Below are positions 27,450 to 36,000 of a stretch of 64,000 nucleotides of DNA, in pieces. Where the stretch lies: the NCBI GenBank assembly GCA_015075545.1, contig JABTUC010000001.1, forward strand, positions 620,001 through 684,000, read 5' to 3'. The translations under genes were made by a program, and so were the position numbers. Every line of letters begins with the position of its first letter. The stretch's first letter is position 1. The notes under the pieces are model-generated. The model ran no database searches. It was not told the origin of the DNA and saw only the letters and a list, made by a program, of their open reading frames with translations. Source of the DNA: Ideonella sp. (GTDB lineage Bacteria > Pseudomonadota > Gammaproteobacteria > Burkholderiales > Burkholderiaceae_C).

Positions 27450-28915
27450 CGGGCCGGCCCCGTCGCGGCCTGGCCGAGCGGCACGAACACGCGGGGCCGC
27501 GGCAGCGCCTGCGCGCAGCGCGCGTCGACCCGCAGCGCCGTGTCATCGTCGTTTGCCTCGATGAACCGCACCACCGCGTCGCGCAGGCACGGCAGCGTCA
27601 TGACGCCATGACCGGCGTTGGGCACGACCGTGTGTCGCGCCTTGGGCCCCAGCGCGCGCGCGATCCGCTCGCCGTGGCGCGGCGGCGTCGCCGGATCGGC
27701 CGCCCCCGACAGCAGCCAGGTCGCCGCCGGCGCGGGGGGCGTGGCATAGAACCCTGCGGGCACGTCGCCACGCGGCCAGGCCGCGCAGACCTGTTCGTAG
27801 AAGTGCGCGAAGGCATTGCCGAACTGAGCGCCCGGGGTATCGGTCGAGCGACCCAGTCGCGGCACGTCCTCGGCGCACACCACCGAGAAATGCATGCCGC
27901 TGTACAGCATGGCCCCGGGGCTCGTCATCGCCGCGGCCAGCCCGGCCAGGGCCTCGAAGCGGCCCGCCGCCGCTTCGGCGATGGCCGCCGGCAGCACGGC
28001 CGCCAGTGCCGGGACATACAGCGGCGAACGCACCATGCCCAGCACTTCGTCGCGCATCAGCCGCACCGATTGGCGCTGGCCCGTCAGCGGGTCGACAAGT
28101 TGCACCTGCTGCGGCAGCGCGTCGAGCACACCCTGCCACGATGCGCGCAGGCGCGGATGGCGCGCACCACAGTCGGCGTCGGCCGCGCACCAGTCGAACA
28201 AGGCGTCGAGCGCGGCCTGATTGTCGGTCGAGAACGACGCCGGCAGCGCCATGTCGGCCGCCGCCACGCCGTCGAGCACCGCGCGGCGCACCGAGCGCGG
28301 AAACTGCCGCATGTACTCCAGCGCCGCGCGCGTGCCGTACGAGGCCCCCACGAGGTCGATGGTCGGCGCGCCGAGCGCGGCGCGCACCGCCTCGACATCG
28401 CCCATCGCGATCGACGTGGTGAAGCGCCGCAAGTCGCCGTACGGCAGACGCATCAGTTGCTCGCGGCACGACGCCAACTGCGCCAATTGCCGCTGCGGGT
28501 CGAGTTGCTCGGCCAGCGGGAGCAGCACGCGGCCATCGTCTGCGCAGCGCAGCGGCGCGCTGCGGCCGGTGCCGCGCTGGTCGATGAACACGAGGTCGCG
28601 CCGGTTGTTCAGCCGCCCGAACTGCGCCGCCAGCGGACCGGCCAGTTCGGTCGCGCTCTGCCCCGGGCCGCCGGCGAAGAAGAACACCGCGTCGGGCAGC
28701 TTGTGCTGCGCCAGCGCTGGCAGCACCGCGAAGTGCACGTCGATCTTCGTGCCATCGGGCTGCGCGGGATCGAGCGCACGCCGCACGCTGCCACACAGCG
28801 CGTCGTGGGTCACGCCTTCGAGGCGGCACGGCGCCAGCGAGGCCGGTTGCGCGGCCACCGCGAACACCAGGCCGGCCAGGCCCACGGCACCACGCAACCT
28901 CCACCGATTCGTCAT
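27446..28915 (-). CDS. Secreted alpha/beta hydrolase, TAP-like / proline iminopeptidase family
   Basis: 489 residues with an N-terminal signal peptide (hydrophobic 10-22, then AAQPA). The oxyanion segment FFFAGGPGQSATE is near residue 78, the nucleophile elbow GASYG at 190-194 (Ser192), and a C-terminal TAP-like domain ends with a G-H-G-V-M-T-L-P catalytic-His segment. Family members release amino acids or peptides from N-termini. It is probably periplasmic. The first gene of an operon with a NatAB-type exporter. Confidence 0.85.
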   Translation of the reverse strand: MTNRWRLRGAVGLAGLVFAVAAQPASLAPCRLEGVTHDALCGSVRRALDPAQPDGTKIDVHFAVLPALAQHKLPDAVFFFAGGPGQSATELAGPLAAQFGRLNNRRDLVFIDQRGTGRSAPLRCADDGRVLLPLAEQLDPQRQLAQLASCREQLMRLPYGDLRRFTTSIAMGDVEAVRAALGAPTIDLVGASYGTRAALEYMRQFPRSVRRAVLDGVAAADMALPASFSTDNQAALDALFDWCAADADCGARHPRLRASWQGVLDALPQQVQLVDPLTGQRQSVRLMRDEVLGMVRSPLYVPALAAVLPAAIAEAAAGRFEALAGLAAAMTSPGAMLYSGMHFSVVCAEDVPRLGRSTDTPGAQFGNAFAHFYEQVCAAWPRGDVPAGFYATPPAPAATWLLSGAADPATPPRHGERIARALGPKARHTVVPNAGHGVMTLPCLRDAVVRFIEANDDDTALRVDARCAQALPRPRVFVPLGQAATGPAR

Positions 28916-29037
28916 CGGCGCGCATTGTCCACGCGCGGCACGGACGGCGCGCGCATGCCCCGCTGCCCGGCCGCGAATTTCAATCCCAGCTATGCTCCCG
29001 CATACCTTCGCTGCGCATTGAACAGGAGAACTCATCC

Positions 29038-29646
29038 ATGAAGCTCTACTACAGCCCCGGAGCCTGCTCGCTGAGCCCGCACATCGTGCTGCGCGAGCTG
29101 GGGCTGCCGTTCGAAGCCGTGCTGGCGAGCACCAAGACGCACAAGCTGGCCGACGGTACCGACTACTACACCATCAACCCCAAGGGCTACGTGCCGCTGC
29201 TCGAACTCGACGACGGCCAGCGCCTCAGCGAGGGCCCGGTGATCGTCCAGTACCTGGCCGACCTGGCGCCCGCCAAGGGCTTGATCGCACCGGTCGGCAC
29301 GATGGCGCGCTACCGTCAGCTCGAATGGCTGAACTTCACCACCAGCGAGATACACAAGTCGTACTCGCCGCTGTTCAACCCGGCGATGCCCGAGGAAGGC
29401 AAGGCGGTCTACCGCAAACGCCTGCGGGGGCGCTACGAATACCTCAATCAACAGCTCGAAGGCCGCTCGTATCTGATGGGCGACGCCTTCTCGGTCGCCG
29501 ACGCCTACCTGTTCACCGTGACGAACTGGGCGCCCAAAGTCGGCGTCGACATCGTCGACCTCGCCCACCTCCAGGCGTACCAGAAACGGGTGGCGGCACG
29601 CCCCGCCGTGCAGGCGGCGATGAAGGCCGAAGGCCTGCTCGCGTAG
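29038..29646 (+). CDS. Glutathione S-transferase, beta class (GstA-like)
   Basis: 202 residues. The thioredoxin-like N-terminal domain begins MKLYYSPGACSLSPHIVLRE, with Cys10 in the position of the beta-class catalytic cysteine, followed by cis-Pro in KGYVPLLEL. The helical C-terminal domain carries the SVADAYLFTV motif. It conjugates or reduces with glutathione in the cytoplasm, for detoxification or redox repair. AGGAGA lies about 7 bases upstream of the ATG. Alone on its strand. Confidence 0.92.
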   Translation: MKLYYSPGACSLSPHIVLRELGLPFEAVLASTKTHKLADGTDYYTINPKGYVPLLELDDGQRLSEGPVIVQYLADLAPAKGLIAPVGTMARYRQLEWLNFTTSEIHKSYSPLFNPAMPEEGKAVYRKRLRGRYEYLNQQLEGRSYLMGDAFSVADAYLFTVTNWAPKVGVDIVDLAHLQAYQKRVAARPAVQAAMKAEGLLA

Positions 29647-29662
29647 CGCGCGGCGCGCCGGA

Positions 29663-31252
29663 TCAGGCGCTCGCCTTGGCCGCCGGCTTGAACGTGCGGC
29701 CACAGGCCGCGCGCTCGCTCGCGCCATCGAGCTTGCTGCACACCGGCTCGAGCCGGGTGCGCAGGCGGGCGATCACCGCGTCGTGGCGGCCGTCGCGGTT
29801 CCAGCTGGCGAGCAGCTGATCCACCCGCGCCAGCGAGCGAGCGCTGCGGCCGTCGAAGGCGCCCGGGTCGAGCGCCGCCTGGTCGATCAGGCTCATGACC
29901 GTGCGCTCCAGCCGGGCCTCGTCGCCCGGGGCCAGATCGACCAGCGCACTCACGTACTGCGCACCCCACTGCAGGCGCGTGGCCGGCCCCTCGCTGCGCG
30001 CGAACGCCTGTTCGTACCAGCGCAGCGCCTCGGCGTTGCGGCCGAGCTTGCGCGCGTTGCCGGCAAGCTGACTCATCAGGTAGTACGGCGAGTGGCTCTT
30101 GGCCAGGTTGGTCTTCAACAGCGCGTCGGAGTCCGACCACAGCCCCGCCTGCCCGAGGATGTACGCCGCCGCGGTGATCACCGCCTGGCGCTCGTAGCCG
30201 TCGGTGACTTCGCGGTCGGCCGCCGCGCTGGCGTCGCGCACCTGCTTCAGCAGCGACCCGGGCATCCGTGGGTGGCGATCCGTCTTCGGCCGCTCGATGC
30301 GCGCCAGATCGACGCGGGCGCCCAGTGCCGTCAGACGATCGGCGCGCGACAGCGTGGCATCGGCCTGCAAGCGCTGCAGCGCGGCATCGAACGCGCCGAC
30401 CACGGCCTTGCGCTCGGCGCTGCCCGGAGTCGACAACGCCTTGGTGATTTCCGAGGCGTAGTTGGCCAGCACGTCCATCTGCGCGCGCACCACCGGCGGG
30501 TCGGTCAGCCAGCCGCGCACGCGCTGGCGCAGTGCGGCATCGGCCTTCACGCCTTTGCCGTCGTCGCTGTCAGCCAACGCCTTCAGCATCAGGCGAGTGG
30601 CGCTGTCGGCCTCGCTGCGCGGACACGCCGCCGACAGGCCGGCCAGCACGCCCGGGCGTTCGGCGGGCGGCAGCAGTTGCGCCTCGTCGCTGATCCACGA
30701 ATAGAAGGCCAGCATCCGCCACTCGGCGCCCGGCAGCGGTTTGCCGGCGCGGGCGTCGGCCAGCACGTCCTTGGCGGCACGGCCACCGGCCAGGCCCGAC
30801 TCCAGCAGCCGCAGCACCTGTGGCGGATCGGCTTCGCCGGGCAGCCGCATCAGCTCGACGCCGTCGTCGCGCATCAGCACCATCGTCGGATAGCCGCTGA
30901 CCTTGAAGCGCGAGCCCAGCCTCTGCGCGCCGGGCAGGTCGCCGTCGATCTCCACCGCCACCAGCGACTTGCTGCGCTCGATGAAGTCGTGCCGGTTGAA
31001 TAGCGTGGCCTTCAGTTGATTGCACGGCGGGCACCATTTAGCGCCCCAGTACAGCAGCACCGGCTTGCCGCTGGCGCGTGCCTGCGCGAACGCGCGCTCG
31101 ATGTCGGCGTCGTTGGCCGCAGGCAGCCAGGCTACGCCGTCGGCGGCGGCCCGCGCCGCCCCGGCGAGAACCAGGACGAGGCAAGCGGCCAGCGCTGCCC
31201 GAGTTGCCGCGGCGAAGCCGCGGCTGGCGATGGCGGCAATCGGTGTACGCAT
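29663..31252 (-). CDS. Secreted thioredoxin-domain protein with helical repeat C-terminus
   Basis: 529 residues from ATG 31252. A signal peptide with an Ala-rich hydrophobic core (residues 17-38) precedes a thioredoxin fold with the active site WCPPC at 73-77 and a cis-Pro region SGYPTMVLM. The remaining 350 residues are helical and resemble tetratricopeptide-like repeats without a named domain. Periplasmic disulfide chemistry, possibly reductive, is expected; partner unknown. Confidence 0.8.
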   Translation of the reverse strand: MRTPIAAIASRGFAAATRAALAACLVLVLAGAARAAADGVAWLPAANDADIERAFAQARASGKPVLLYWGAKWCPPCNQLKATLFNRHDFIERSKSLVAVEIDGDLPGAQRLGSRFKVSGYPTMVLMRDDGVELMRLPGEADPPQVLRLLESGLAGGRAAKDVLADARAGKPLPGAEWRMLAFYSWISDEAQLLPPAERPGVLAGLSAACPRSEADSATRLMLKALADSDDGKGVKADAALRQRVRGWLTDPPVVRAQMDVLANYASEITKALSTPGSAERKAVVGAFDAALQRLQADATLSRADRLTALGARVDLARIERPKTDRHPRMPGSLLKQVRDASAAADREVTDGYERQAVITAAAYILGQAGLWSDSDALLKTNLAKSHSPYYLMSQLAGNARKLGRNAEALRWYEQAFARSEGPATRLQWGAQYVSALVDLAPGDEARLERTVMSLIDQAALDPGAFDGRSARSLARVDQLLASWNRDGRHDAVIARLRTRLEPVCSKLDGASERAACGRTFKPAAKASA

Positions 31253-31413
31253 GGCGGCGATTGTGCGCGGGACGCGTGGCCCGCGCACGCCCGTTGACGG
31301 GGGTTCGGCGGCGCCGGTCCCGCAGGCGTCGATCGCAGTTCGCGATACCGGCGCGGTTACCGGTTGTCCGACGGCAGAATCGCCGCCGGCCCGATTCGGC
31401 CGAAGGGATCTCT

Positions 31414-32184
31414 ATGACCGAGCTGCTGATCGATCCGCAGACCTGGATCGCGCTGGCGACGCTGACCGCACTGGAGCTGGTGCTGGGCATCGACAACATC
31501 ATCTTCATCTCGATCCTGGTCGACAAACTGCCGCCGGCACGGCGCGAGGCCGCGCGCCGCATCGGCCTGGCGATGGCGATGTTCATGCGCATCGGGCTGC
31601 TGCTGGTGCTGGCGTGGATCGTCGGCCTGGTGACACCGCTGTTCACCGTGCTCGATCAGGGCGTCTCCGGCCGCGACCTGATCCTCATCCTCGGCGGACT
31701 GTTCCTGATCTGGAAGAGCACCAGCGAGATCCACCAGTCGCTCGAAGGCGAGGAAGGTCACGCCTCGAGCGTCGTGAAGGCGACGTTCGCCGCGGTGATC
31801 GTGCAGATCATGCTGATCGACATCGTGTTCTCGCTCGACTCGATCATCACCGCGGTGGGCATGGTCAGCCGTGTCGAGGTGATGGTGGCCGCAGTGGTGC
31901 TGAGCGTGGTGCTGATGATGTGGTTCGCCGGCCCGATCGGCCGCTTCGTGTCGGACCACCCGACCATCAAGATGCTGGCGCTGTCGTTCCTGGTGGTGAT
32001 CGGCGTGGTGCTGATCGCCGAAGGCTTCGGCCACCACGTGCCCAAGGGCTACGTCTACTTCGCGATGGCATTCTCGGTTTGCGTGGAGCTGCTCAACATC
32101 CGCATGCGCCGGCGCGCCAGGCGGCCGGCGCACCTGCACGCAGCCTACGCCGCACTGCCCGAGCAGAACGAAACGCCGCGCTGA
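31414..32184 (+). CDS. TerC family integral membrane protein
   Basis: 256 residues with about seven membrane helices. The paired acidic motifs GIDNIIFISIL near residue 24 and FSLDSIITAVGM near 137 are the hallmark of TerC/Alx proteins, which export manganese or act with exoenzyme metal loading. GAAGGGA lies upstream of the ATG. I looked for a yybP-ykoY manganese riboswitch in the 160 bases upstream and saw none. Confidence 0.88.
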   Translation: MTELLIDPQTWIALATLTALELVLGIDNIIFISILVDKLPPARREAARRIGLAMAMFMRIGLLLVLAWIVGLVTPLFTVLDQGVSGRDLILILGGLFLIWKSTSEIHQSLEGEEGHASSVVKATFAAVIVQIMLIDIVFSLDSIITAVGMVSRVEVMVAAVVLSVVLMMWFAGPIGRFVSDHPTIKMLALSFLVVIGVVLIAEGFGHHVPKGYVYFAMAFSVCVELLNIRMRRRARRPAHLHAAYAALPEQNETPR

Positions 32185-32217
32185 GCGCAGCGCCCTCGAC
32201 GCTGCGCCCGCGATCGA

Positions 32218-32946
32218 TCAGTCCGTCGCGGGCGGCGCGCCGAGCCACCCCTGCGCGTCGTCTTCCGCGGGCTCGGGCGTCGCGCGGGCCAGCGCCATCC
32301 AGACCGCGAACGGCAACTGCAGCGGCCGCTTCGGCGCCGGCCGCAGCACCTCCAGCGCCGACTCGCGCGCCACCATCACGCCGTACTCGGCGGGAATCTC
32401 CGCGGGCTCGCCGATGCCTTCGCGCAGCACGTACCAGCACTGGCTGCTGTTTTGCAGGTAGGCCTCGCCCTTCTGCGGCCGGCGCAAGTCGGCCAGCAGG
32501 TCGGCGCGCCGCACCTTGACCTCGTGCGCCACCGGCTCGACGTAGTCTGCCACCGTGGTGTGGCGAATCGAATAGACGTCGGGCAGCGCCATCGCCCACG
32601 CCGCGTCGTCGCCCATGCCCACCTTGGCGCGCAGCGCCAGGCCACGCCACACGACGCGACCCGCGCGTTGCATCTCGCGCGCGACGCGCGCCACCAGCGC
32701 CTCGTGGGCGTCGCGCGCGGCGCGGTTGCGCTGCAAGGTGGCTGCCAGCAACGCGATGCCGGCATCGGTGACACGCAGCGATTCGCGGCCGTCGCCGTCG
32801 CGCTGCCGCTGCAGCAGGCCGGCGGCCAGCAGCTCGACCTCGATCAGATCCTGGCATGGCCAGCCGGCCGAGCGCCAGACTTCGCGCAGCCGGCGCCGGT
32901 GCGGCGCGCCGAGGACGCGAGTCTCGTCGGCAGGCGATGCGCCCAT
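32218..32946 (-). CDS. Conserved hypothetical protein with PD-(D/E)XK-like nuclease signature
   Basis: 242 residues, no signal peptide or membrane segment. The first 75 residues look like a winged-helix region (L-L-A-A-G-L-L-Q-R, L-R-V-T-D-A-G-I-A-L). The second half contains L-P-D-V-Y-S-I-R at 121-128 followed by H-E-V-K-V-R at 141-146, giving Pro-Asp...Glu-x-Lys, and QNSSQCWYVLREG. This resembles MmcB-type DNA repair nucleases. Function is inferred only from that pattern. Confidence 0.6.
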   Translation of the reverse strand: MGASPADETRVLGAPHRRRLREVWRSAGWPCQDLIEVELLAAGLLQRQRDGDGRESLRVTDAGIALLAATLQRNRAARDAHEALVARVAREMQRAGRVVWRGLALRAKVGMGDDAAWAMALPDVYSIRHTTVADYVEPVAHEVKVRRADLLADLRRPQKGEAYLQNSSQCWYVLREGIGEPAEIPAEYGVMVARESALEVLRPAPKRPLQLPFAVWMALARATPEPAEDDAQGWLGAPPATD

Positions 32947-33068
32947 CAGCTCGCCCGCGCCCGGCCTCGCGAAACGGTGCAGCCCGACGCCGAAGGTGCA
33001 ATCCGGTTGAACGCCGCGTTCGATCCCCTGCAGCCCACGAGGCGCGCCGCCCGTGCCACCATGCCGAC

Positions 33069-33929
33069 ATGAAAACCGCCACTGTGCACAACGAACGTTC
33101 GGTCGAGCGGCTCGTGGTCGGCCAAGCCACGCGCGATGGCGCCGGCGTCAAGCTCACCCGTGTGCTGACCCAGGATCTGCAGCATCGGCTCGATCCGTTC
33201 CTCATGCTCGACGCCTTCGGCACCGACTCGCCCGAAGACTACATCGCCGGCTTTCCGGATCATCCGCACCGCGGCTTCGAGACCGTCACCTACATGATCG
33301 CCGGGCGCATGCGCCACCGCGACTCGGCGGGGCACGAGGGCTTGCTGACCAACGGCGGCGTGCAATGGATGACCGCCGGCCGCGGCGTGATCCACAGCGA
33401 GATGCCCGAGCAGGAAGACGGCCGGATGGAAGGCTTTCAGCTCTGGCTGAACCTGGGCGCGAACGACAAGATGCGGCCGGCCTGGTATCGCGACATCCCG
33501 AGCGCCGAGATCCCCGATCTGCGGCTGCCCGGCGCCACGGTCAGGGTGATCGCCGGCGAGAGCCACGGCGTGCAAGGCGCGATGCGGCGCGACCGCACCG
33601 AGCCGCTGTACCTCGACCTTCATCTCGACCCCGATGCCCGCTTCGAACAGCCGCTGCCAGCCACGCACAACGCGTTCGTCTACGTCTACCGCGGTGCCTT
33701 GCGGATCGGCGAACGTCGTGTCGACGTGCAGCGCATGGCGGTGCTGGCCAACACGCCGGGCAGCGACGGCGTCGTGCTGCAGGCGCTCGACGCGCCGGCG
33801 CGGGCGCTGCTCATCGCCGGTGCACCCCTGCGCGAGCCGATCGCGCAGTACGGGCCATTCGTGATGAACACGCGCGAGCAACTGATGCAGGCGGTGGCGG
33901 ACTACCAGCAGGGGCGCTTGGCAGCCTGA
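33069..33929 (+). CDS. Pirin family protein
   Basis: 286 residues of a bicupin. The metal ligands are visible in DHPHRGFETVTY (His-x-His, near residue 57) and GVIHSEMPEQE (His and Glu, near 102). Pirins bind iron; bacterial ones include quercetinases and regulators of pyruvate metabolism, so the activity is uncertain. The ATG at 33069 follows directly on the divergent hypothetical gene by 122 bases. Confidence 0.92.
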   Translation: MKTATVHNERSVERLVVGQATRDGAGVKLTRVLTQDLQHRLDPFLMLDAFGTDSPEDYIAGFPDHPHRGFETVTYMIAGRMRHRDSAGHEGLLTNGGVQWMTAGRGVIHSEMPEQEDGRMEGFQLWLNLGANDKMRPAWYRDIPSAEIPDLRLPGATVRVIAGESHGVQGAMRRDRTEPLYLDLHLDPDARFEQPLPATHNAFVYVYRGALRIGERRVDVQRMAVLANTPGSDGVVLQALDAPARALLIAGAPLREPIAQYGPFVMNTREQLMQAVADYQQGRLAA

Positions 33930-33975
33930 CGCGCGTGGGCGGCGGGTGGGACGAGGAGCCGTCGCTCACCGTGCC

Positions 33976-34257
33976 TCAATCGACGACCTTGACGCCCTTC
34001 CAGAACGCCACCCGACCCTTGATCTGCCGCGCCGCTTCGCTCGGCTCGGGGTAGTACCACACCGCGTCGGGGTTCAGCTCGCCGTTGACCAGCAGGCTCT
34101 TGTAGTGCGCCTGACCCTTCCAGGCGCAACTGCTGCGGTGGTTGCTGAAGGTGGTGTATTGCGTCTTCAGCGCGCTTTCGGGGAAGTAGTGGTTGCCTTC
34201 GACCACGACGGTGTCGTTGCTCTCGGCGATCACCACGCCGTTCCAGATCGCCTTCAT
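33976..34257 (-). CDS. DUF427 domain protein
   Basis: 93 residues from ATG 34257. The core HYFPESAL, then KGQAHYKSLLVNG and AVWYYPEPSEAA are typical of the small beta-rich DUF427 family (nucleotidyltransferase-like tunnel fold, biological function unknown). Convergent with the pirin gene. Confidence 0.88.
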   Translation of the reverse strand: MKAIWNGVVIAESNDTVVVEGNHYFPESALKTQYTTFSNHRSSCAWKGQAHYKSLLVNGELNPDAVWYYPEPSEAARQIKGRVAFWKGVKVVD

Positions 34258-34374
34258 GTGCGTTCCCTGCAGCCGTAGCCCATCGTAGCCCGATGCCGGG
34301 CGGCACGAAGAGCAAGGGGCATGCGCGTGCTGCGCATGCCCCTGGCAGACCATCGACGCGGCGCTATTTCGGCG

Positions 34375-34524
34375 TCAGGCGCGCGTCTGGGCGGCGGCGG
34401 CGAGCTGCTGCGTCTGCACCGCGTGTTCGCTGCGTGCCAGGCCGTCGAGCGCCAGCAGGGTGCACACGGTGACCAGTGCCGACAGCGCGAGCGAAACGGC
34501 CTGGGCGGTCAAGTTGCGGGTCAT
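34375..34524 (-). CDS. Small membrane protein, 49 residues, unknown function
   Basis: The ATG at 34524 has a well-placed AGGAG 7 bases upstream. The peptide begins MTRNLTAQAVSLALSALV and has one hydrophobic segment (about 7-25), then a polar Gln/Ala tail. It could be a single-pass membrane protein or an uncleaved export signal. No family recognised. Confidence 0.55.
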   Translation of the reverse strand: MTRNLTAQAVSLALSALVTVCTLLALDGLARSEHAVQTQQLAAAAQTRA

Positions 34525-34663
34525 GTCGGTGCTCCTGGTGCGGTTGCGTCGTCGATGGACGGCACTGTAGGCAGCGCCCCGGGGCCACGCGAGCGCAATG
34601 CGACCGGCGGCCCGGGCGCGCGACGGGCTGCGTCTGCGGCCGACAAGCCGGGCGCCGCGCCCG

Positions 34664-34876
34664 CTACGCCGCTTCGAACGGCAAGCCATCGGGCAGGCGA
34701 TCGATGAATTCGGTCACCTGCAGGCCGCTGGCCAAGTCGAGGCTGGAGTCGAACCAGCCGCAGCGGCTGAACGACTCCTGCGGCGGTGCCCTGTCCTCGA
34801 TGATCGGGATCAGCGCCAGCTCGCGCAGTGGCGTGCGCACCAGCGACGCGGCCGGGCAACGGGTGGTGAAATGCAT
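34664..34876 (-). CDS. Small hypothetical protein, 70 residues
   Basis: GAGGAG sits 7 bases before ATG 34876. The protein is soluble and acidic, with a mid-region CGWFDSSLDLASGLQVTEF. The pattern of short aromatic and acidic stretches resembles small conserved Burkholderiales proteins, but I cannot assign a family. It may be transcribed with the 49-residue gene 139 bases downstream. Confidence 0.5.
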   Translation of the reverse strand: MHFTTRCPAASLVRTPLRELALIPIIEDRAPPQESFSRCGWFDSSLDLASGLQVTEFIDRLPDGLPFEAA

Positions 34877-35003
34877 CGCAGCGCTCCTCGGGGTCGTTGC
34901 GATCGATGGTCGCGGCGGTGTGGCGCGCGGACCATCGCCTAACGGGCTGGATTGCGAGGGCCACCGCCGGGGTGTCCCTCCGGCGGGGGTGCCGCGGAGG
35001 CGG

Positions 35004-35930
35004 TCAGCCGCTGGCGCTGCTGGCCGCCTTGGGCGCCGGCGGGCCGAAGCGTTGCGTCGGCTTGGCCGCCGCGGCGTAGATCGGCTCGACGCGCGGCAGC
35101 AGCGCCTCGATGTCGTGGATGCGCGTCTCGCTCGACGGGTGCGTCGACAGGAACTGCGGCGGCGCGCCCTTGCTGGCGGCCATCATCTTTCGCCACAGGG
35201 TGACGCCGGCGCGGGGGTCGTAGCCCGCCTTGGCCGCCATGATCATGCCCAGGCGGTCGGCCTCCGATTCGTCGTCGCGGCTGAAGCGCAGGGTCAGCAA
35301 CTGGCCGCCGAGGTCGCCGGCCATGCGTCCGGCACTACCCAGGCCCAGCAGCGCGGCGCCGAGCTCGATGCCCAGTCGCGTGGCCGTGGTCTTGCCCATG
35401 CGCTCGCGGGCGTGCTCGAGCAGGGCGTGCGAGATCTCGTGGCCCATGATGGCCGCCACCTCGTCGTCGTCGAGCTGCAGCTTGGCGAGGATGCCCCAGT
35501 AGAACGCGATCTTGCCGCCGGGCATGCAGAAGGCATTGAGCTCCTGCGAACCGATCAGGTTGACTTCCCAGTGCCAGCTCTCGGCCGCCGGGTTGCACTC
35601 GTCGGTGAACGGGATGATGCGCTGCGCGATATAGCGCAGCCGCAGCACCTGCGGATGCTCCTTCGGCCCCAGCGCGCGCTTGCCCGACGCCTGCTGCAGC
35701 ATCTGCCGATACTGCTGCCCGGCTGCCTGCTCGATCTGCTGCGCCGACACCATCTTGGTGAACGAGCTGCGCTTGCATTCGGGGATCGTGGTCGCCGCGG
35801 CGACGCCCGGCAACGCCGCACCGGCCAGCAACCCCGCGAGCACGCGGCGGCGATCGTGCAGCGCACAGCACGCCGCGCGCGACGGCAAGGCGCCGTTGCT
35901 GTCTTCTCGGGCGACGAGGGGACTGCTCAT
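35004..35930 (-). CDS. M48 family zinc metalloprotease, secreted
   Basis: 308 residues. An N-terminal RRRVLAGLLAGAALPG segment could be a Tat or Sec signal. The zinc motif HEISH is at 164-168, with the third ligand in DDESEADRLG near 218. It resembles the periplasmic LoiP/BepA-like proteases that maintain the outer membrane. No tetratricopeptide domain is seen, so it is closer to LoiP. Substrate unknown. Confidence 0.88.
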   Translation of the reverse strand: MSSPLVAREDSNGALPSRAACCALHDRRRVLAGLLAGAALPGVAAATTIPECKRSSFTKMVSAQQIEQAAGQQYRQMLQQASGKRALGPKEHPQVLRLRYIAQRIIPFTDECNPAAESWHWEVNLIGSQELNAFCMPGGKIAFYWGILAKLQLDDDEVAAIMGHEISHALLEHARERMGKTTATRLGIELGAALLGLGSAGRMAGDLGGQLLTLRFSRDDESEADRLGMIMAAKAGYDPRAGVTLWRKMMAASKGAPPQFLSTHPSSETRIHDIEALLPRVEPIYAAAAKPTQRFGPPAPKAASSASG

Positions 35931-36000
35931 GCGAGGCTTGCGATCCGCTGCGGTGTCCGGATCATTCTAGGCAGCGCTGTCGGGCAGCGCCGGCGTCGGG

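Noticed and set aside
20473-28915. A luxI-type autoinducer synthase near luxR
   Set aside because: None of the genes in or around the locus has the acyl-homoserine lactone synthase motifs; the signal source must be elsewhere or external.
31253-31413. Possible manganese (yybP-ykoY) riboswitch before the TerC gene
   Set aside because: No conserved riboswitch core or terminator was visible.
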